From contig CM041776.1 of the NCBI GenBank assembly GCA_023374045.1, positions 42,662,171 to 42,726,170 of the forward strand: a stretch of 64,000 bases of DNA, given 5' to 3'. Within the stretch, counting starts at the first letter, position 1. The number at the start of each line of letters is the position of its first letter. Of the stretch, positions 11,936 through 23,420 are shown piece after piece. Under the pieces are notes generated by a model. The model had not been told where the DNA came from, made no database searches, and worked only from the letters and a program-made list of their open reading frames with translations. The DNA is from Limonium bicolor (Eukaryota; Streptophyta; Magnoliopsida; Caryophyllales; Plumbaginaceae). The translations under genes and the position numbers were made by a program.

Positions 11936-14900
11936 TGTGAGTCTTGATTTTTGAACCACATTCCTATGTTGATTCAAGTTGATTAGGATCTGATCGGGTT
12001 CTACGTCCACTTATTGTAGACACCGAATATTTTACCACATTTTTGTCTATTTGTGCACACAAGCTCTTGTGGTTAGGTGGTAGTTGCAAACAATTTTAGA
12101 CTAGAGGTCACAAGTTCAAGGCATAAAGATTACATGGTTTATGTTTGTTATTATTATTTTCTCATAGCATTGGTTATTTTGGTTTAGTTTATCGTTTTAA
12201 TTTCTTTTTACACTTTTTTTTTTATTTTCTTGTTGGACAACGTTGGTTATTTTGATTTAGTTTATCATTTTTTGTAACAAGGATTACACTTTTTGTATTT
12301 TTTAGTTAGATTTTTATGTTATTCCCGTTAGCTTGTAGCATAACTATTTTGGTTTAAAGTATCTTTCTTTATTATTAGTCCCTTTTTGTTATTATCATTT
12401 CCATGTTTGTAGGTAACAAAAAAAAAGAGAAGAAGTTCAACAAGCGTGAATTAGTAACGGATTTTATCATGTTGCTTATTTTTATTTTTCTCATCTTTTA
12501 CCCACCCACCCACTATCAATTAGTGGAATTGTTGAAGAAAAAAAAACACAAAAAAGAAAATAATAATCCAACGTTCATATTACTCTTTCTAATCATCCGG
12601 TAACAACTTCCATCTTCGAAGTTTTTGTTTATTTATTATTGAGTATTACACTTTTTGCATTTTTTTAGTTTGATTTATCGTTTTATTTTTATCTGTTTAC
12701 TATTTGCTTCTTGTTACCATCATCTTCATGTTTGTAAAAAAAAACACGTTTAGCAGCTGTGAGTTAGTAAATGATTTTATCATGCTTATTTTATTTATTC
12801 CTCTTTTACTTTTTGTCTAATAATTCACCCACTATCAGTTAGTGGATCTAAAAAAATGTAATGTTCATATTAATCTTTTCAGTTATCGTGTAAGACTTCC
12901 TTCTCTTTATGTATTTTTTTTTAGTTTTGGTTTATTTATTTATTTATTCTTTTTTTACATATTATTATTATTATTGCTAATGGAAGAGTGGAAAGAGTGG
13001 GAAGTCCCATTATCTCAGTCATTACAACTGCTATCCCTCAATTTTCTCGAATTTACCATTTCACATATTTAATTCTGCCCCTATAAAACAGTCGACGACA
13101 AAGGAGAAAGCACGGGGAGGAGAGGAAGAGAAAAGAGATCAAAAACGAAATCATATGATTCAGAGCAGTGGCAAGAAAAAAACCGAAGGGAGTGAACAAG
13201 AAAAAAAAAAGAGAAAAGCACGGCAGAAGAAAGGCACTCTGTTTTATTTTGAAAACTTTCAGTGATTGTTCCCGTCACTCCCTCATTGTCGATCCAGTAG
13301 AAAGCCGATTTGCTTCCTTCAAAGCAAATCCTAATCCTGCACCGCCATTTTTTAATGTTGATATCCTGCTGCAGATAACTTTCAACGTGCCGTCAAGTTT
13401 AGGTTGGTTTGTTCTCAAACTCATTATAATAATGGATTATATTGTTCATCTATACGTATGTTGAGGAATGACCCATGAATTAATATGAATGATGAGGTTG
13501 CAGGTTTGATGATGTCTCTTGTGTTTTTTTTTATAAACAAAATTCACACCGTTCTTGAAGTAATAAAGGTTCGATCATAAGTCGAGCCTCATAAATTATT
13601 CTTGGGCAATGATGTAACCTGAGCCCTCGACACTGTAAATATACATTTATGCTTTCATTTATATTTTTATTCATGTTATTTTTTTTGTATATATATTGGA
13701 CTAATTATTATTTTTCTTATCCATGACAGAAGCCTATAGCTAGCCTATATTTGTCACAGGTAATGAGCAGGTTTTAGAGATCTAATTTTTACATCTTTTT
13801 ATATTGTTTATACAATTCAATCACATTATCATTAGATGAGGATCCCGTCTTGCCTCTTAAAGGTTGGAGATGGAGAACTCGTAATTATGGGAGTGTCCAC
13901 TCTCATAATGCTTTTCCTCTAGCGGAAAAGTTGCATATTCCAAATCTTAGAGCTTATACATGTTTGAATATTGCATAACTCATTGTTCTATTGTTATTAT
14001 TTTAATTTCATATATTTTTTTCTAAAATCCGATGATAAAAGTAAAGACCGAGTTATCTCGGGGGAAAAGGGTACTGCTTCCAAGCACCTCCCCAATTCTT
14101 AACCTAGCCCCCGAACCTAGATTTCTGGTTAAAAGTTTGTAATATCATTTTGGGCAATCTCATGTAATTTTTTTTATGTAATTTATAGTTTTAGGGCTGT
14201 AATTACATGTGTTCGGAAAAAGGAATTAATGAGAAGATTATATTGCTATCTCTATTTCATGTCCATATGATATTCCTTTCTAATTGGATGGTTAAATTAG
14301 ATGGCGACTCAATAACACTCAAATAATTGTTAAACCCGCGTGGGGCCTTTTTTTTAATTAAGGAAAGACGGGTTACTCGCCTCACACTTATAACCAAAGT
14401 TTAATAACTAAGTCGTATAACATTAATTATTAAAACTCAAGTTGACTCACTGGAACCTATTAAAAATCACTACCTAATTTTAACCTAGGGTAAATTAGGA
14501 AAGGTAGAGTTCGGGTTCAAGGGCTTGGTATTCGACTTATTCAGGGTTCAAATTACTTTCATTACCCTTCTAAATCATTTTCCCTTTACTTATGTCGTTT
14601 ACGGCTTATTACGAGGTCAGATTTTCTTTAATGAGCAAGTTTATGATTTTTTTTATGTTTTTAACATTTTTTAACAGAAAATTAAAGTGAAAACTGAAAT
14701 TACCTAAACTAGGGTTTCAGAGGCAGAATTAAGTCAAATTTTAATTCTGTCTGTAGCCACATACCTAGTGTCCGAAACCATGGACCCCATTTAACTTAAT
14801 TATGCAGAAAAGTCAAATTTGCAAGAAAATGAAATTTTGGAAAAGTTTGGGGCCACGGACAGGGCGTTCGTGGGCCCGCACATAATTTGGAAAATCTAAA

Positions 14901-16358
14901 AATTTTGAAAATTTATTCCCGCCGCGGTGTGGGGGTGTCCGTGGCCACGGACTGGTTGTCTGAGACCTCGGACATGTAGTCCGTAGGCATGGACCACCCA
15001 CGGATGGCGGCGTTCTGGTGGTTCCTGACGGTGTTTTTGGCTCAAGTTTTATGGGTATGTTCCTTGCAAGATTTTAAACATGTTAGCAATTGAAAGTTTT
15101 CAATTTGAAGTCGAATTCATTGCAAAACTTAATGTACAAGTTATTAGGCCAAAACAAAGGGAAACGCTAATTTGGGAGCCGAAAAAGTTCAGTTTGATTC
15201 CAAATTTCAACGGTAAGTTAATGAAGTCAAGAAGAGTTAGAAAATCTAAAATCTAACCTGTTTTACCTTCGGGATTGATGTAATCCTCTACGTCGGGTAT
15301 ATTTCAAAGCCTCTTTGATGTCGGTTCCGGATTGACTTTGACTTGAGCTTCTAACGCCTCTTTCCTTGTGTTGTTAAGGATGTTTTACTTCTGTTGTTTT
15401 GGTGTTTTGGTGTTTGGAAGTTTAATGGGGAAGAAAGATTGTGTTTTTGGTAATTTCGGGGTGATTTCAATAGAGTTTCGGTATTGGGAGAGTTGAAAAC
15501 GTGGGAGGCAAGTTGAGAAAGTTGATTTATGACTTTGGGCAGGCTTCTCCTCATGTTTAGGCCGTTTGGGGAGGGTCCTTTTATAGAAAAAGCATGGCCT
15601 AATTGATAGAAAAAAAATCTTTATCTAAATATTGATTTTGTGCTTTAAGAGAATCTGATTTTTTTTTAATATGCTACAGGCCGATAAAAATTCTAAGATT
15701 TTACCCAATAATAAAAGAAGATTTTTAGGAATTTGTAGACTTGGAATCATGCTATTTAGATAATTACCTATTAGATAAAATGTTACAATCTAGCACCTCC
15801 CATAATTGATAAGTTATGATTAAAATTTTGAAATTACAAAATTCCAACGGTGTTAGTCTCTAAAATCAGCCTCTATCTTTTGTTAAAATTTCAGGACATT
15901 TGGAATTGATTTCGGTATTTTCCTAAGAAGAGAGAAAGTTGTAGAAATTTTTGAATTTCCTATTTAAATGTTGGGCTAAGGTTCCAAATAAAATATGTTC
16001 AAGTTTATGATTGTACGTAATCATGCTAACCATGTGACAATTTTATTTTAATTTTTGGAAACCCTTTTATTTTCTATTCCGAAGTTATTTCATGTGTTAT
16101 TTATTAAGGAAATTAGCTTATAATATGAATTAAAAGCTATATCTCCAGAATAAATATTATTTAGAAAATTAAGAAATGACTTTCATAATGACTATGGTAT
16201 TTGGAGACGTTTAGAAATGGTGAACAATTCATGCGAAAATAGAAAGTCCTGAGAATATCCTTGGAAAATCCCGCCTTGGTGCATTTTGACCATTTTACCC
16301 TTTTCTTCGTATTTGCACTCTTGGGCCTTTCCCGAAGGTCAAAATTTTAGGTATAACA
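11936..16358 (-). repeat. 5' LTR of the Tat-like element (right copy), split by a solo LTR
   Basis: The LTR consists of 11936-12014 and 14392-16358, about 2.05 kb once the inserted solo LTR and one TSD copy are removed. It ends ATAACA, the inverted TGTTAT start of the element. It is colinear with the left LTR over its whole length. Confidence 0.8.
12015..14386 (+). mobile_element. Solo LTR, 2372 bp, TSD CTTAT
   Basis: It starts TGTAGACACCG and ends CGCCTCACA, and is flanked by perfect CTTAT duplications at 12010-12014 and 14387-14391. The empty site is visible in the other LTR of the host element near 4907. No primer-binding site or internal region is present, so it is a solo LTR left by LTR-LTR recombination. 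The start TGTAGACACC is common in plant Tat/Ogre-type LTRs. A TATA-like CTATAAAAC at 13081 could be its promoter. Short reading frames inside are not supported as genes. Confidence 0.85.
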
Positions 16359-16379
16359 ATATGGTTTAAGGTGAGTCAC

Positions 16380-17753
16380 TTAAACATAATTAATTAACAA
16401 CTTAGGAAAAGGAAAACTTGTAGAGGGAAAGGAAAAAGTGTTGTCACACCAGCTCCTACGAGGACATTCACCGATTTCATGGTGAGACCTGATTTAGTAG
16501 AGCGAAGCATATTGGATTTGTTGTCACAGAACATGAGACTTCTACACTCGGCATTATTGTTGACGTCACCTCATAGTGATGCAATCATTATGGTGGATGC
16601 CCAAGGTTTTTTTCACCACCAAAATGAAGGGCACACTCATCAGTTTGATATATATGCCTGACTTCGCTGATGTATTCAAGAAAGACTGGTTAAATGTATC
16701 GATTCTCAAGTCAGATATCATGTGAGCGATATCATACCTTTTCATATCTTAATGCAAGACTTGAATTAGTTTTTGTACTACAAAATTCATTCACTGATGT
16801 TGTTGTCTTTATGGTGCAGGCATGTGCAATCTAAGGCACTACAAGATCATCAAACTAACAGCTTTAGATTCCTATGCCCTACTACGTGTTGCAAAGTGAC
16901 AATGTAAATGGACGAGGAAGGTCTTATGCAATACTTGATAAATGTAATATTTGAATGTGCAGATAAGTCATACATTATGCTGCCACATTATCAAGGGTAA
17001 GTCATACTTCCATATCTTATTATGTTTTATTTATAAGTTATGTTATTCGTGTGATGATTTCAATTTTATTCAACTACGTGAGCAGTTGGCATTGGTCGAT
17101 GTTGGTTGTGTCCATGAAGCACTCGAGAGTCTTTCAGTTTGACTCACTTGGCGGGAGTGCCAAGAAGACAGCGACATCAGCAGCACTATTGAAGCAAGCT
17201 ATATAAATTATACAACAATTATCATTACTTAATAAATTGTTTCATTATTTTTGGGTAATCTGTGTATTACATCCAAACTGTTTATTTTGTATAGTTCCTT
17301 GAAAGCTTCAATTATGTCAATGCAAATACAAGTGAAGAACATCTTGTGGACTCTGATGAAGGTAATTTTACTTATTTTGAGTAAATAGTTAACATGTTAA
17401 TAGTAAACCTGCAAGTATGACTGAGAACGTCCATGTATGAATGTATAGTGTCCAGTACAGTCTGGTGCATCAGAATGTGGTTACTATGTTATGAGGTTTA
17501 TGCATGACTTAGTAGCATCATCCATGCTTTTGTCAGAAAACTCATTGGACAAGGTATAAGACTATCTTTGAAGGTCCTGGTTTATATGTAATTTTATCCT
17601 TTGTCACACTTTGTATAATTTCTCATTAGTATTCATTTTTGTTTATTCAAGGCTTTTGAAAAACTTGTAGGTGGTGGACATTATCAAGAGAATCGCATAA
17701 CTAAGATGCTTGAAGAATGGTCAGAATTCATCTCCATAAACATACTTAGTTGA
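16380..17753 (+). pseudogene. Ulp1-like (C48) cysteine protease region of the CACTA second gene
   Basis: Spliced-looking blocks give the C-terminal C48 domain found in many plant CACTA second genes. The catalytic His is in WHWSMLVV (codon at 17090), the Asp in FQFDSLGG (codon at 17141) and the Cys in ECGYYVMRFM (codon at 17476). Introns of 70-120 bp separate the blocks, and the last block ends LEEWSEFISINILS and a stop near 17752. The stop at 16659 and frame changes in 16870-16980 show decay. The triad residues themselves are retained. Its biochemical role in transposition is not known to me. Confidence 0.7.
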
Positions 17754-18319
17754 TTATTATTAATTAGCTAGTTTGCATTGAATGTAGTTGTGGCATAGAT
17801 GTATTTCATTAGATTGAAATGTAGTGAACTGTATTGTAATGGAGTGTGGTGAAGTGGAGTGTGGTGTGATGTGGTGAAGTGGAGTGTACCAAACATCTAG
17901 AACTTTCTTTATTTCTTTCTTTCTTACATGTAATGATGGTGTCGATGATAGTGACCGCTTTATGGGTTTATGGTATGTTATCGAGGCGTCCCACTGTGGT
18001 GGCAGCATAATAAAATGTGTACACGGGTTCGTTTGATGCATGTCGTGTATTTGGGTGTATTTACAAGCTAGAATGAAACAAAAAAACAAAAAAAATAGTA
18101 GCTATTTTGGCGGTTTATAATAAAGAACCGCCGAAATAGGTGACTAGGCCAAACCAATCTAGTCAAATTCTTTATTTCATCAGAGGTTTATTTCAGTGGT
18201 TTTTATAAGCAACCGTCGAAATAGGTCTTCAACCCTATTTTGGCGGTGCTCATTGACGGTTGTAAATCGCCAAAATAGACCTCTTACAACCGCCAAAATA
18301 GGCTATTTTCCTACTAGTC
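17754..18319. repeat. 3' subterminal region and terminus of the CACTA element
   Basis: 17754-18085 is untranslated sequence with GTGGTGAAGTGGAGTGT duplications (17830-17890). From 18090 to 18310 there are palindromic units of CTATTTTGGCGGTT and AACCGCCAAAATAG type, ending TTTTCCTACTAGTC. This unit differs from that of the nested element at 2355-3398, so the two belong to different CACTA families. Confidence 0.7.
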
Positions 18320-18550
18320 CATCTCATTGTACTTCATGAAGGTCCTAAGTCGGCATGCAAGACTACGCGTAGAATCCATGTTATGCAGCATGAGGGGAGC
18401 ATCATGGATATGAATCCATATTGGAAAAGATGAAAACTCATGATCTGAAGGAGCTTTAGCCTTCTCAATCCTTTGAAGGATGAGGGGAGCTCCTTTAGAG
18501 GACCAATGGTCCTTTGTGAAACACCTCCTCCATCCCACCAATTCTTTCAT
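18320..18550 (-). pseudogene. DUF4283-type fragment (LINE ORF1-like)
   Basis: A 78-residue open stretch includes GAPLILQRIEKAKAPSD and FPIWIHIHDAPLML, the hallmark region of plant DUF4283 proteins found in LINE ORF1 and related zinc-knuckle families. It has no start or end of its own and abuts the CACTA terminus, so it is the edge of a sequence into which the CACTA element inserted. Confidence 0.5.
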
Positions 18551-20280
18551 ATTTGAAAAAAAAGATCTATTTACCCGCTAGTCTAAATTTAAGGTATCTT
18601 TTGAGCTGCCATATCTTAGTGAGGTGTACGGATGAAAACATATATCAGCAAGTGTACCGGTCTTTGTAACAAGTTTTCCTAGGTAGTATTCCCTAGGTTA
18701 TCGAACCAAGGAGGTTATGTCTAGTCTGAGTCTTTAATCTAACTAACTAATAAACTGAAGGGAAAATAACAATAATAAAATTGGGGGTTTGAATGCAGAA
18801 AAATAAATAAACTAAAAATAAAAATATTAAAAAGATGATCTTCTAAACAATTCTAAAAGGGTGAATCCTAGTTTACTACTTCTCCCTAGTTTATCAATCC
18901 CCTTCCTGAGTGTTTTCTAAACTCTAGATGGCAACCTCAGATCTAAATTAATCTAAAACCGGTCCCCTGCAAGATGGATCCTTACTAGCAATTCCTAAAT
19001 CCTAACTCTCATTATGAATTTATAAATTAACTAGTAGTATTAACGATTCATCTAGTTTCTAGTCTGCTAATCCCCAGGAATTGTCGTCTCAAGTTTCACT
19101 GGTAATACTCCTATGGTCTAATGAACGCTGTTGTTCTCACTTGTAAGCAATTCATACCAATTAAACTCTAGCAAAAATTAATCACCTGAGAATTCAATAA
19201 TTAACTAGGAACAAAACTACAATCTGTATAGAATTAGTATTTGACAAGTCAGGAAGAAAAATAATAAACTAGTTATCCATAGCAAACAAGAATTTAAACG
19301 GCTACTCTGACATCGAAGATAAAGAAATAATAAAGAGATTAGAAAACGTCATCTAATCTAGTCTCTGCCTTCTGCTCTAGTTTGTCAAAATTGACTGTTG
19401 TTTCCCTCTATCTGACTTGGTGTTGATCTGCGCGGCTAAGGTTCTGTCTCTTGTTCTATCTCCCGAACTTGCCTTTTTATCATGTATATATTCCACGTGC
19501 ATGTGGATTCTTTTTCTGTTTTGTCTCATACGAGACTGGCCGAACTCCACTCATTTGCAAGACAACGAGCCCAGTAGTGTGTCCAAGTAAAAGTTACGCC
19601 TCTGCATTCTTGTTTTGTTGGCCTAGAGAAAAGTCAAAATGAGCCTACTCCACATCATGAATCTGCGCCTCTAAAGTTGTCGGCAGGGGCTGCAGCGCCT
19701 CTTTCATTTTGCTGGCCCAACCTGTGAATGTGTGCGCCTCTCGAATCCAACGTAAGAAGAAGTTGTCGGCCTGTATAAATTGGTCAGCCCAGCACATGTC
19801 TGCTTGACAAAGCTTGGGTCACAAGTTATTCCTTTTTTTTCATGTGCCGATGCCCGAAGATGTCTACGGCTCAACAAGAAAGGAACAGTATTCTGAAGTG
19901 CAGCACGGGATAGATCTGAAAAAGAAGGGAAGAAGTGTTTTCCGTGGGCACTAGATGAAGATCACTAGGGGAAGAGAGTGTGATCGGATGGAAGCATGGG
20001 AGATTAAGGGAGAAAGAGGCGAAGACCACAGTGAAGACTACGACGGAGACACGGGTGTGGATGAAGGTGAGGACAAGGGATGAAAAAAAAACGGGAGTGA
20101 TTAACCCCATTCCTTCATGCAAGAGTATATATTAAACCACATAAATGCCTCACATGCTGGCGGGGTAAAACACAACTAACGGCGCTGAAAACAAGGAATG
20201 GGGCGGCTGGGCAGACAAAAGAGAAAAAAAACTCGCCAGAGAGAGAACCATAACCTAAGATGGTGTATATTTATCATATA
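18551..20280. other. Unassigned dispersed-repeat-like region
   Basis: No coding sequence is supported. The stretch near 18640-18720 (CAGCAAGTGTACCGG, then CCTAGGTTATCGAACC) resembles a phrase I have seen in plant LTR repeats, and the following A-rich stretch to 19350 would fit. I could not find LTR edges or a duplication, so the assignment stays open. Confidence 0.3.
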
Positions 20281-21039
20281 TATGAATTTATTTTGTATAG
20301 TGAACAATAATAGTACTTAAATAATTGATATTATTAACATTAAAATTTTCAGTATGTGTTAATAAAAATATATACTATTTAACTTATCCCAATGATGGAA
20401 ATATAAATGAATCAAAGAAAGTGCAAACTTTTGTGCTCCTTGTAGAAAGGTGGGATACCCTTTCACTATATGTGTAGTAATCATAATTTTCTAAGTGGAA
20501 TTTTTATGGAAATACTTTTTTAAAATATAAGACTTTTTTTCTATCTAGATTGCAAATACTAAGAATATATTTTTAAACATAAATATATTTTTGTATTATA
20601 AGAATATATTAATACTAGTTTATTTAACACATTAAACATCTTATTTTTTAATTGTATCATTGTTTACCAATTAAAGATAAATTAAGACTTATGTACACAC
20701 ATTTTAAATCTTTATTTTTAAAGTTTAAAAAATATAAATATTTATTATAATTGTTTAGATATACAATTGAAACATTACAAATGAGGTTGATACAACATGT
20801 AAAAGAGTTTAGGGAAAATTCACAATATACCCTAAAAAGTTTCATAACTTTCTATGTAGCCCGATTTCAAATCTCATTCGTCATATGCCCTTAAGAAGCT
20901 TCAATATTTACAATGTACCCCTACTCCATGAAAGGACCTTAAGTAATGACTATTTTACCCCTAATATTTTAAATCATGTTTGAAGTTCACAATATGTAAA
21001 TCGAGATGCATTTTATGAAAATTTTCAAACAAATTAGGT
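20281..21039. other. AT-rich intergenic DNA
   Basis: No open frame, repeat or terminal motif that I can support. The short frame at 20657-20845 is compositionally random. Confidence 0.5.
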
Positions 21040-21455
21040 AAATTTCACCAAATACTATTGAGTTTTGCTTGATCACAATATATCGCTATGTTCTTAAAAT
21101 TACATAAGATAACACTGAGCTTTAAGGAATTTCACCAAATAACACGGTGTCTCATATTTCATTAACTGCTCTGTTAGTATACTTGGAAAAAGTCTAAAAT
21201 ACCAATATTATTACATGACAATGTCTCTTAATCAACATTACATGTATTTTTCTTAGAGATCCATGTTAGATAGTTAAATAATGATACAGATATTTATACT
21301 ATACTTAGGGATATTAACGAAGAAGTTAACAAAATATAATATGGAGTGTAATCTTGTGAAATTAGTTAAAATTTAGTGTTATTCTGTGTAATTTTAAAAA
21401 CACAGTGATATATAGTGAATTAAGCTAAAACTCAATGGTATTTAGTGAAATTTTT
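21040..21455. mobile_element. MITE-like element with terminal inverted repeats of about 85 bp
   Basis: The left arm at 21040-21125 (AAATTTCACCAAATACTATT, then GAGTTTTGCTTGATCACAAT) is the inverse of the right arm at 21370-21455 (ATTAAGCTAAAACTCAATGG, then TATTTAGTGAAATTT) with about 20 percent mismatch. The spacer is 245 bp and non-coding. I could not define a target duplication. The end AAATTTCACCAAA is reminiscent of Mutator-type MITEs but that is a guess. Confidence 0.7.
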
Positions 21456-22753
21456 CATTGAGTAGCGGGGAATTAAGCTATTCTTCTATCATTTATCTGT
21501 TTATTTATTTATAAGAAATTGTGTTATGTTTCCCCACCCAGTTTCCCCGCTCAGTGCCTAATTATGTTAAATGTGAAGAACGTCCCTTATACATGGTTTT
21601 GTGCTCTTAACATGGTAAATTGTCCAAAAGAAGGTTTGTGTGCGTTAACAATGAGTTTGGATGCGTAGGAAAAGTCTTGGGGTATGGATCAAATCTAAAC
21701 CAAAAGGAAGTGAAAACATCTCTTCTGATGCCTGGACCTCTATCTAACATATATGTCTGAACCAAACCAAAACTAAGTTGCTAGAAAAATTCATGACGAG
21801 TCCAGGTGTTTGTACTGACAAACACACCCGGAACAGTAACAAAGGGAAGTTTTGCCTCTTTTTGCACATGGTTTGGGTCTCTGTCCAGGATAACAGACCT
21901 GGACGTGACTCTAGGAAATGAAACATATAAGCTTCCGACCCATATGTTCAGGCTCGGATCTAATTCTCTCACCCTTGACGTGACACAACATGTGGTCTAC
22001 GTATGTGTTCCGAACACAAACCTAGAGATTATCTGTGATGCAGCACCGCATTGAACTAATAGGAAGTAACCATGAAAGAAATTAGGGTTATCTTTGGAGC
22101 ATGATTTAGGTTAGCTGCTTAGACGGAAGAGGGGAGATTAGAGGGACGAGTTCAAGAGCAAGTAGCATGAGGAGGATTGGATTGGTCATCGGTTCCACTA
22201 CAAGATGTTATGACATTTTCTTTTCTCTTTATTGTTGTTGTTAGTCTCAATCCGGGTTTTTATAGATCCTTAATGTGTGAATCAACTTGCTTTGTGAATT
22301 TATATGATTCAATAAAAAGTGTAGTACTTTTCCTTGTTTCATTTATCATTCTCTTTTGATCTAATCAATTACTAGAATTAATTTGTTTGTTTGCTTACAA
22401 GTGAAAATTATGGCATTCAATAGACTATAGAAATGGTACTGGTTGGTCTGGACATGGTAATTTCGTCTAAATATTAACCAAGTAATAAATTGGAGTTGTT
22501 CTTAATGTTATTATAGTAATTAGAAAATTTGTAACAAAAGTTAGGATTTGGTCATTGCAAATTAGCATCCACCAAACGGGAGACCATTCATGGATTAAAT
22601 AGATATGAGGTATCATTCTAAAATCAGGTTATTAGTTAAGAAGGAGAATTGGGGAACTAAGAAAAAGTAATGAACCGGGATTCCTTAGTTTACATATTAA
22701 AAAATCACCTTTTTACTGTTTTGATTTAGCTTATTACTTTACAATTTATGAGT
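21456..22753 (+). repeat. Probable 5' LTR and leader of an Athila-like element (edges unclear)
   Basis: This DNA ends at a decayed primer-binding site. A purine-rich stretch at 22130-22180, then TTTATATGATTCAATAAAA near 22300, looks like an LTR R/U5 region with a polyadenylation signal. The left edge was not found. The small open frames at 21744-22054 have no recognisable protein. Confidence 0.35.
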
Positions 22754-22776
22754 TTGTAACACTGTTGTCAGGGAGT
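22754..22776 (+). other. Decayed primer-binding site (tRNA-Asp type) of the Athila-like element
   Basis: It reads GTAACACTGTTGTCAGGGAG, which matches the TGGCGCCGTTGCCGGGGA type PBS of Athila elements if several C-to-T and G-to-A changes at CG and CNG sites are allowed. Confidence 0.5.
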
Positions 22777-23420
22777 CACGATTATTTAGTTTTTCTTTTC
22801 TTTTATTTTTCTTTCACTTATTTAGTTGTAGCTTATTTTTATGTTCATTCTTTTTATTTTCTTTTCTAGTTATATTAGCTTAATTTTCATTTGTTTACTC
22901 CATAGTTTTTGGTTTTATTATTCTTCAATTTTAAATTTTTATAGTTTCATTCATTTCAGTTTAATTATTGTAGTATTTTCATTCAATTTTGTTTTTGTTC
23001 TTTCTACCCATTTTTCTTGTTTATTTTCAATTTTAGTTTTTGTTAATTTTATTATATTAGTGCTATCTTGTTTTATATGGATTTCGTTTTTATTTGTATT
23101 AAATTTTTGTTTGATGTAGTTACTCAGCAGATAGGTTAGCAAGGCAAATCCATAAGAGCTCAATCTGAAGCCACTGGAAGAGGAGGAAGTTCACCAACCA
23201 ATTAATAAATAAGATATTTACACTAAGGTACGACCATCTAACTCAGTTTCCCTTGGGAAAAGAAATGAATATGAGTAGTGTTGATTAGGAAAGGATATTG
23301 AAAGACTACACTTGTAAAGACTTATAAATCCAATATTGATTCTTTCTTCCCCCCCCCCCCCCCCCACCAATTGGCGCGGAATGACTTTTCAAGACCCACT
23401 GCATCACCCTGGTCTTAAAG
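22777..23420 (+). other. T-rich untranslated leader of the Athila-like element
   Basis: Pyrimidine- and T-rich sequence between primer-binding site and gag, a known trait of Athila leaders. It contains a C homopolymer at about 23349-23366. The open frames here (22841-23119 and its antisense) are low-complexity artefacts. Confidence 0.45.

Larger units (their letters stand above)
4836..16358 (-). mobile_element. Tat/Ogre-like Ty3/gypsy LTR retrotransposon without gag-pol (LARD-like)
   Basis: Long direct repeats at 4836-6699 and 11936-16358 begin and end TG...CA-like. Flanking pentamers ATATA (4831-4835) and ATATG (16359-16363) are a near-matching target duplication. Orientation comes from the primer-binding site at 11912-11932 and a purine-rich tract (GATAGGGGGTAA on the minus strand) beside the left LTR, so the 5' LTR is the right one. 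The phrase GAGTCGCCACCTAATTTT in the LTR and a PBS of the TGGCGACTCTGC type are features I associate with Tat/Ogre elements. The 5.2-kb interior shows no gag, protease, RT or integrase on either strand, only tandem repeats and AT-rich DNA. It sits in an intron-like stretch of the CACTA second gene. Confidence 0.75.
1..18319 (+). mobile_element. CACTA (En/Spm) DNA transposon, 3' portion, heavily nested
   Basis: The left end lies outside the window. From left to right the plus strand shows a decayed TNP2-like transposase, a second decayed gene, a Ulp1-like cysteine protease region, subterminal palindromic repeats and a terminus reading TTTTCCTACTAGTC, the inverted form of a CACTA-type end with the last base changed. 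Everything between 4836 and 16358 and between 2355 and 3398 is later insertion. Removing both restores a plausible CACTA gene order (transposase, then a TNPA-like gene fused to a C48 protease). The 3-bp target duplication cannot be tested without the left end. All coding parts carry stops and frameshifts, so the copy is inactive. Confidence 0.75.

Noticed and set aside
12842..13464. Short open frames in the solo LTR
   Set aside because: AT-rich, low-complexity sequence within LTR edges defined by a perfect duplication.
21806..22054. 82-aa plus-strand open frame and overlapping minus-strand frames
   Set aside because: No recognisable composition, no family, and several overlapping frames of equal length.
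23349..23366. C homopolymer as a telomere-like or functional motif
   Set aside because: A simple homopolymer with no repeat register, probably slippage or base-calling noise. Another lies at about 2047-2059.
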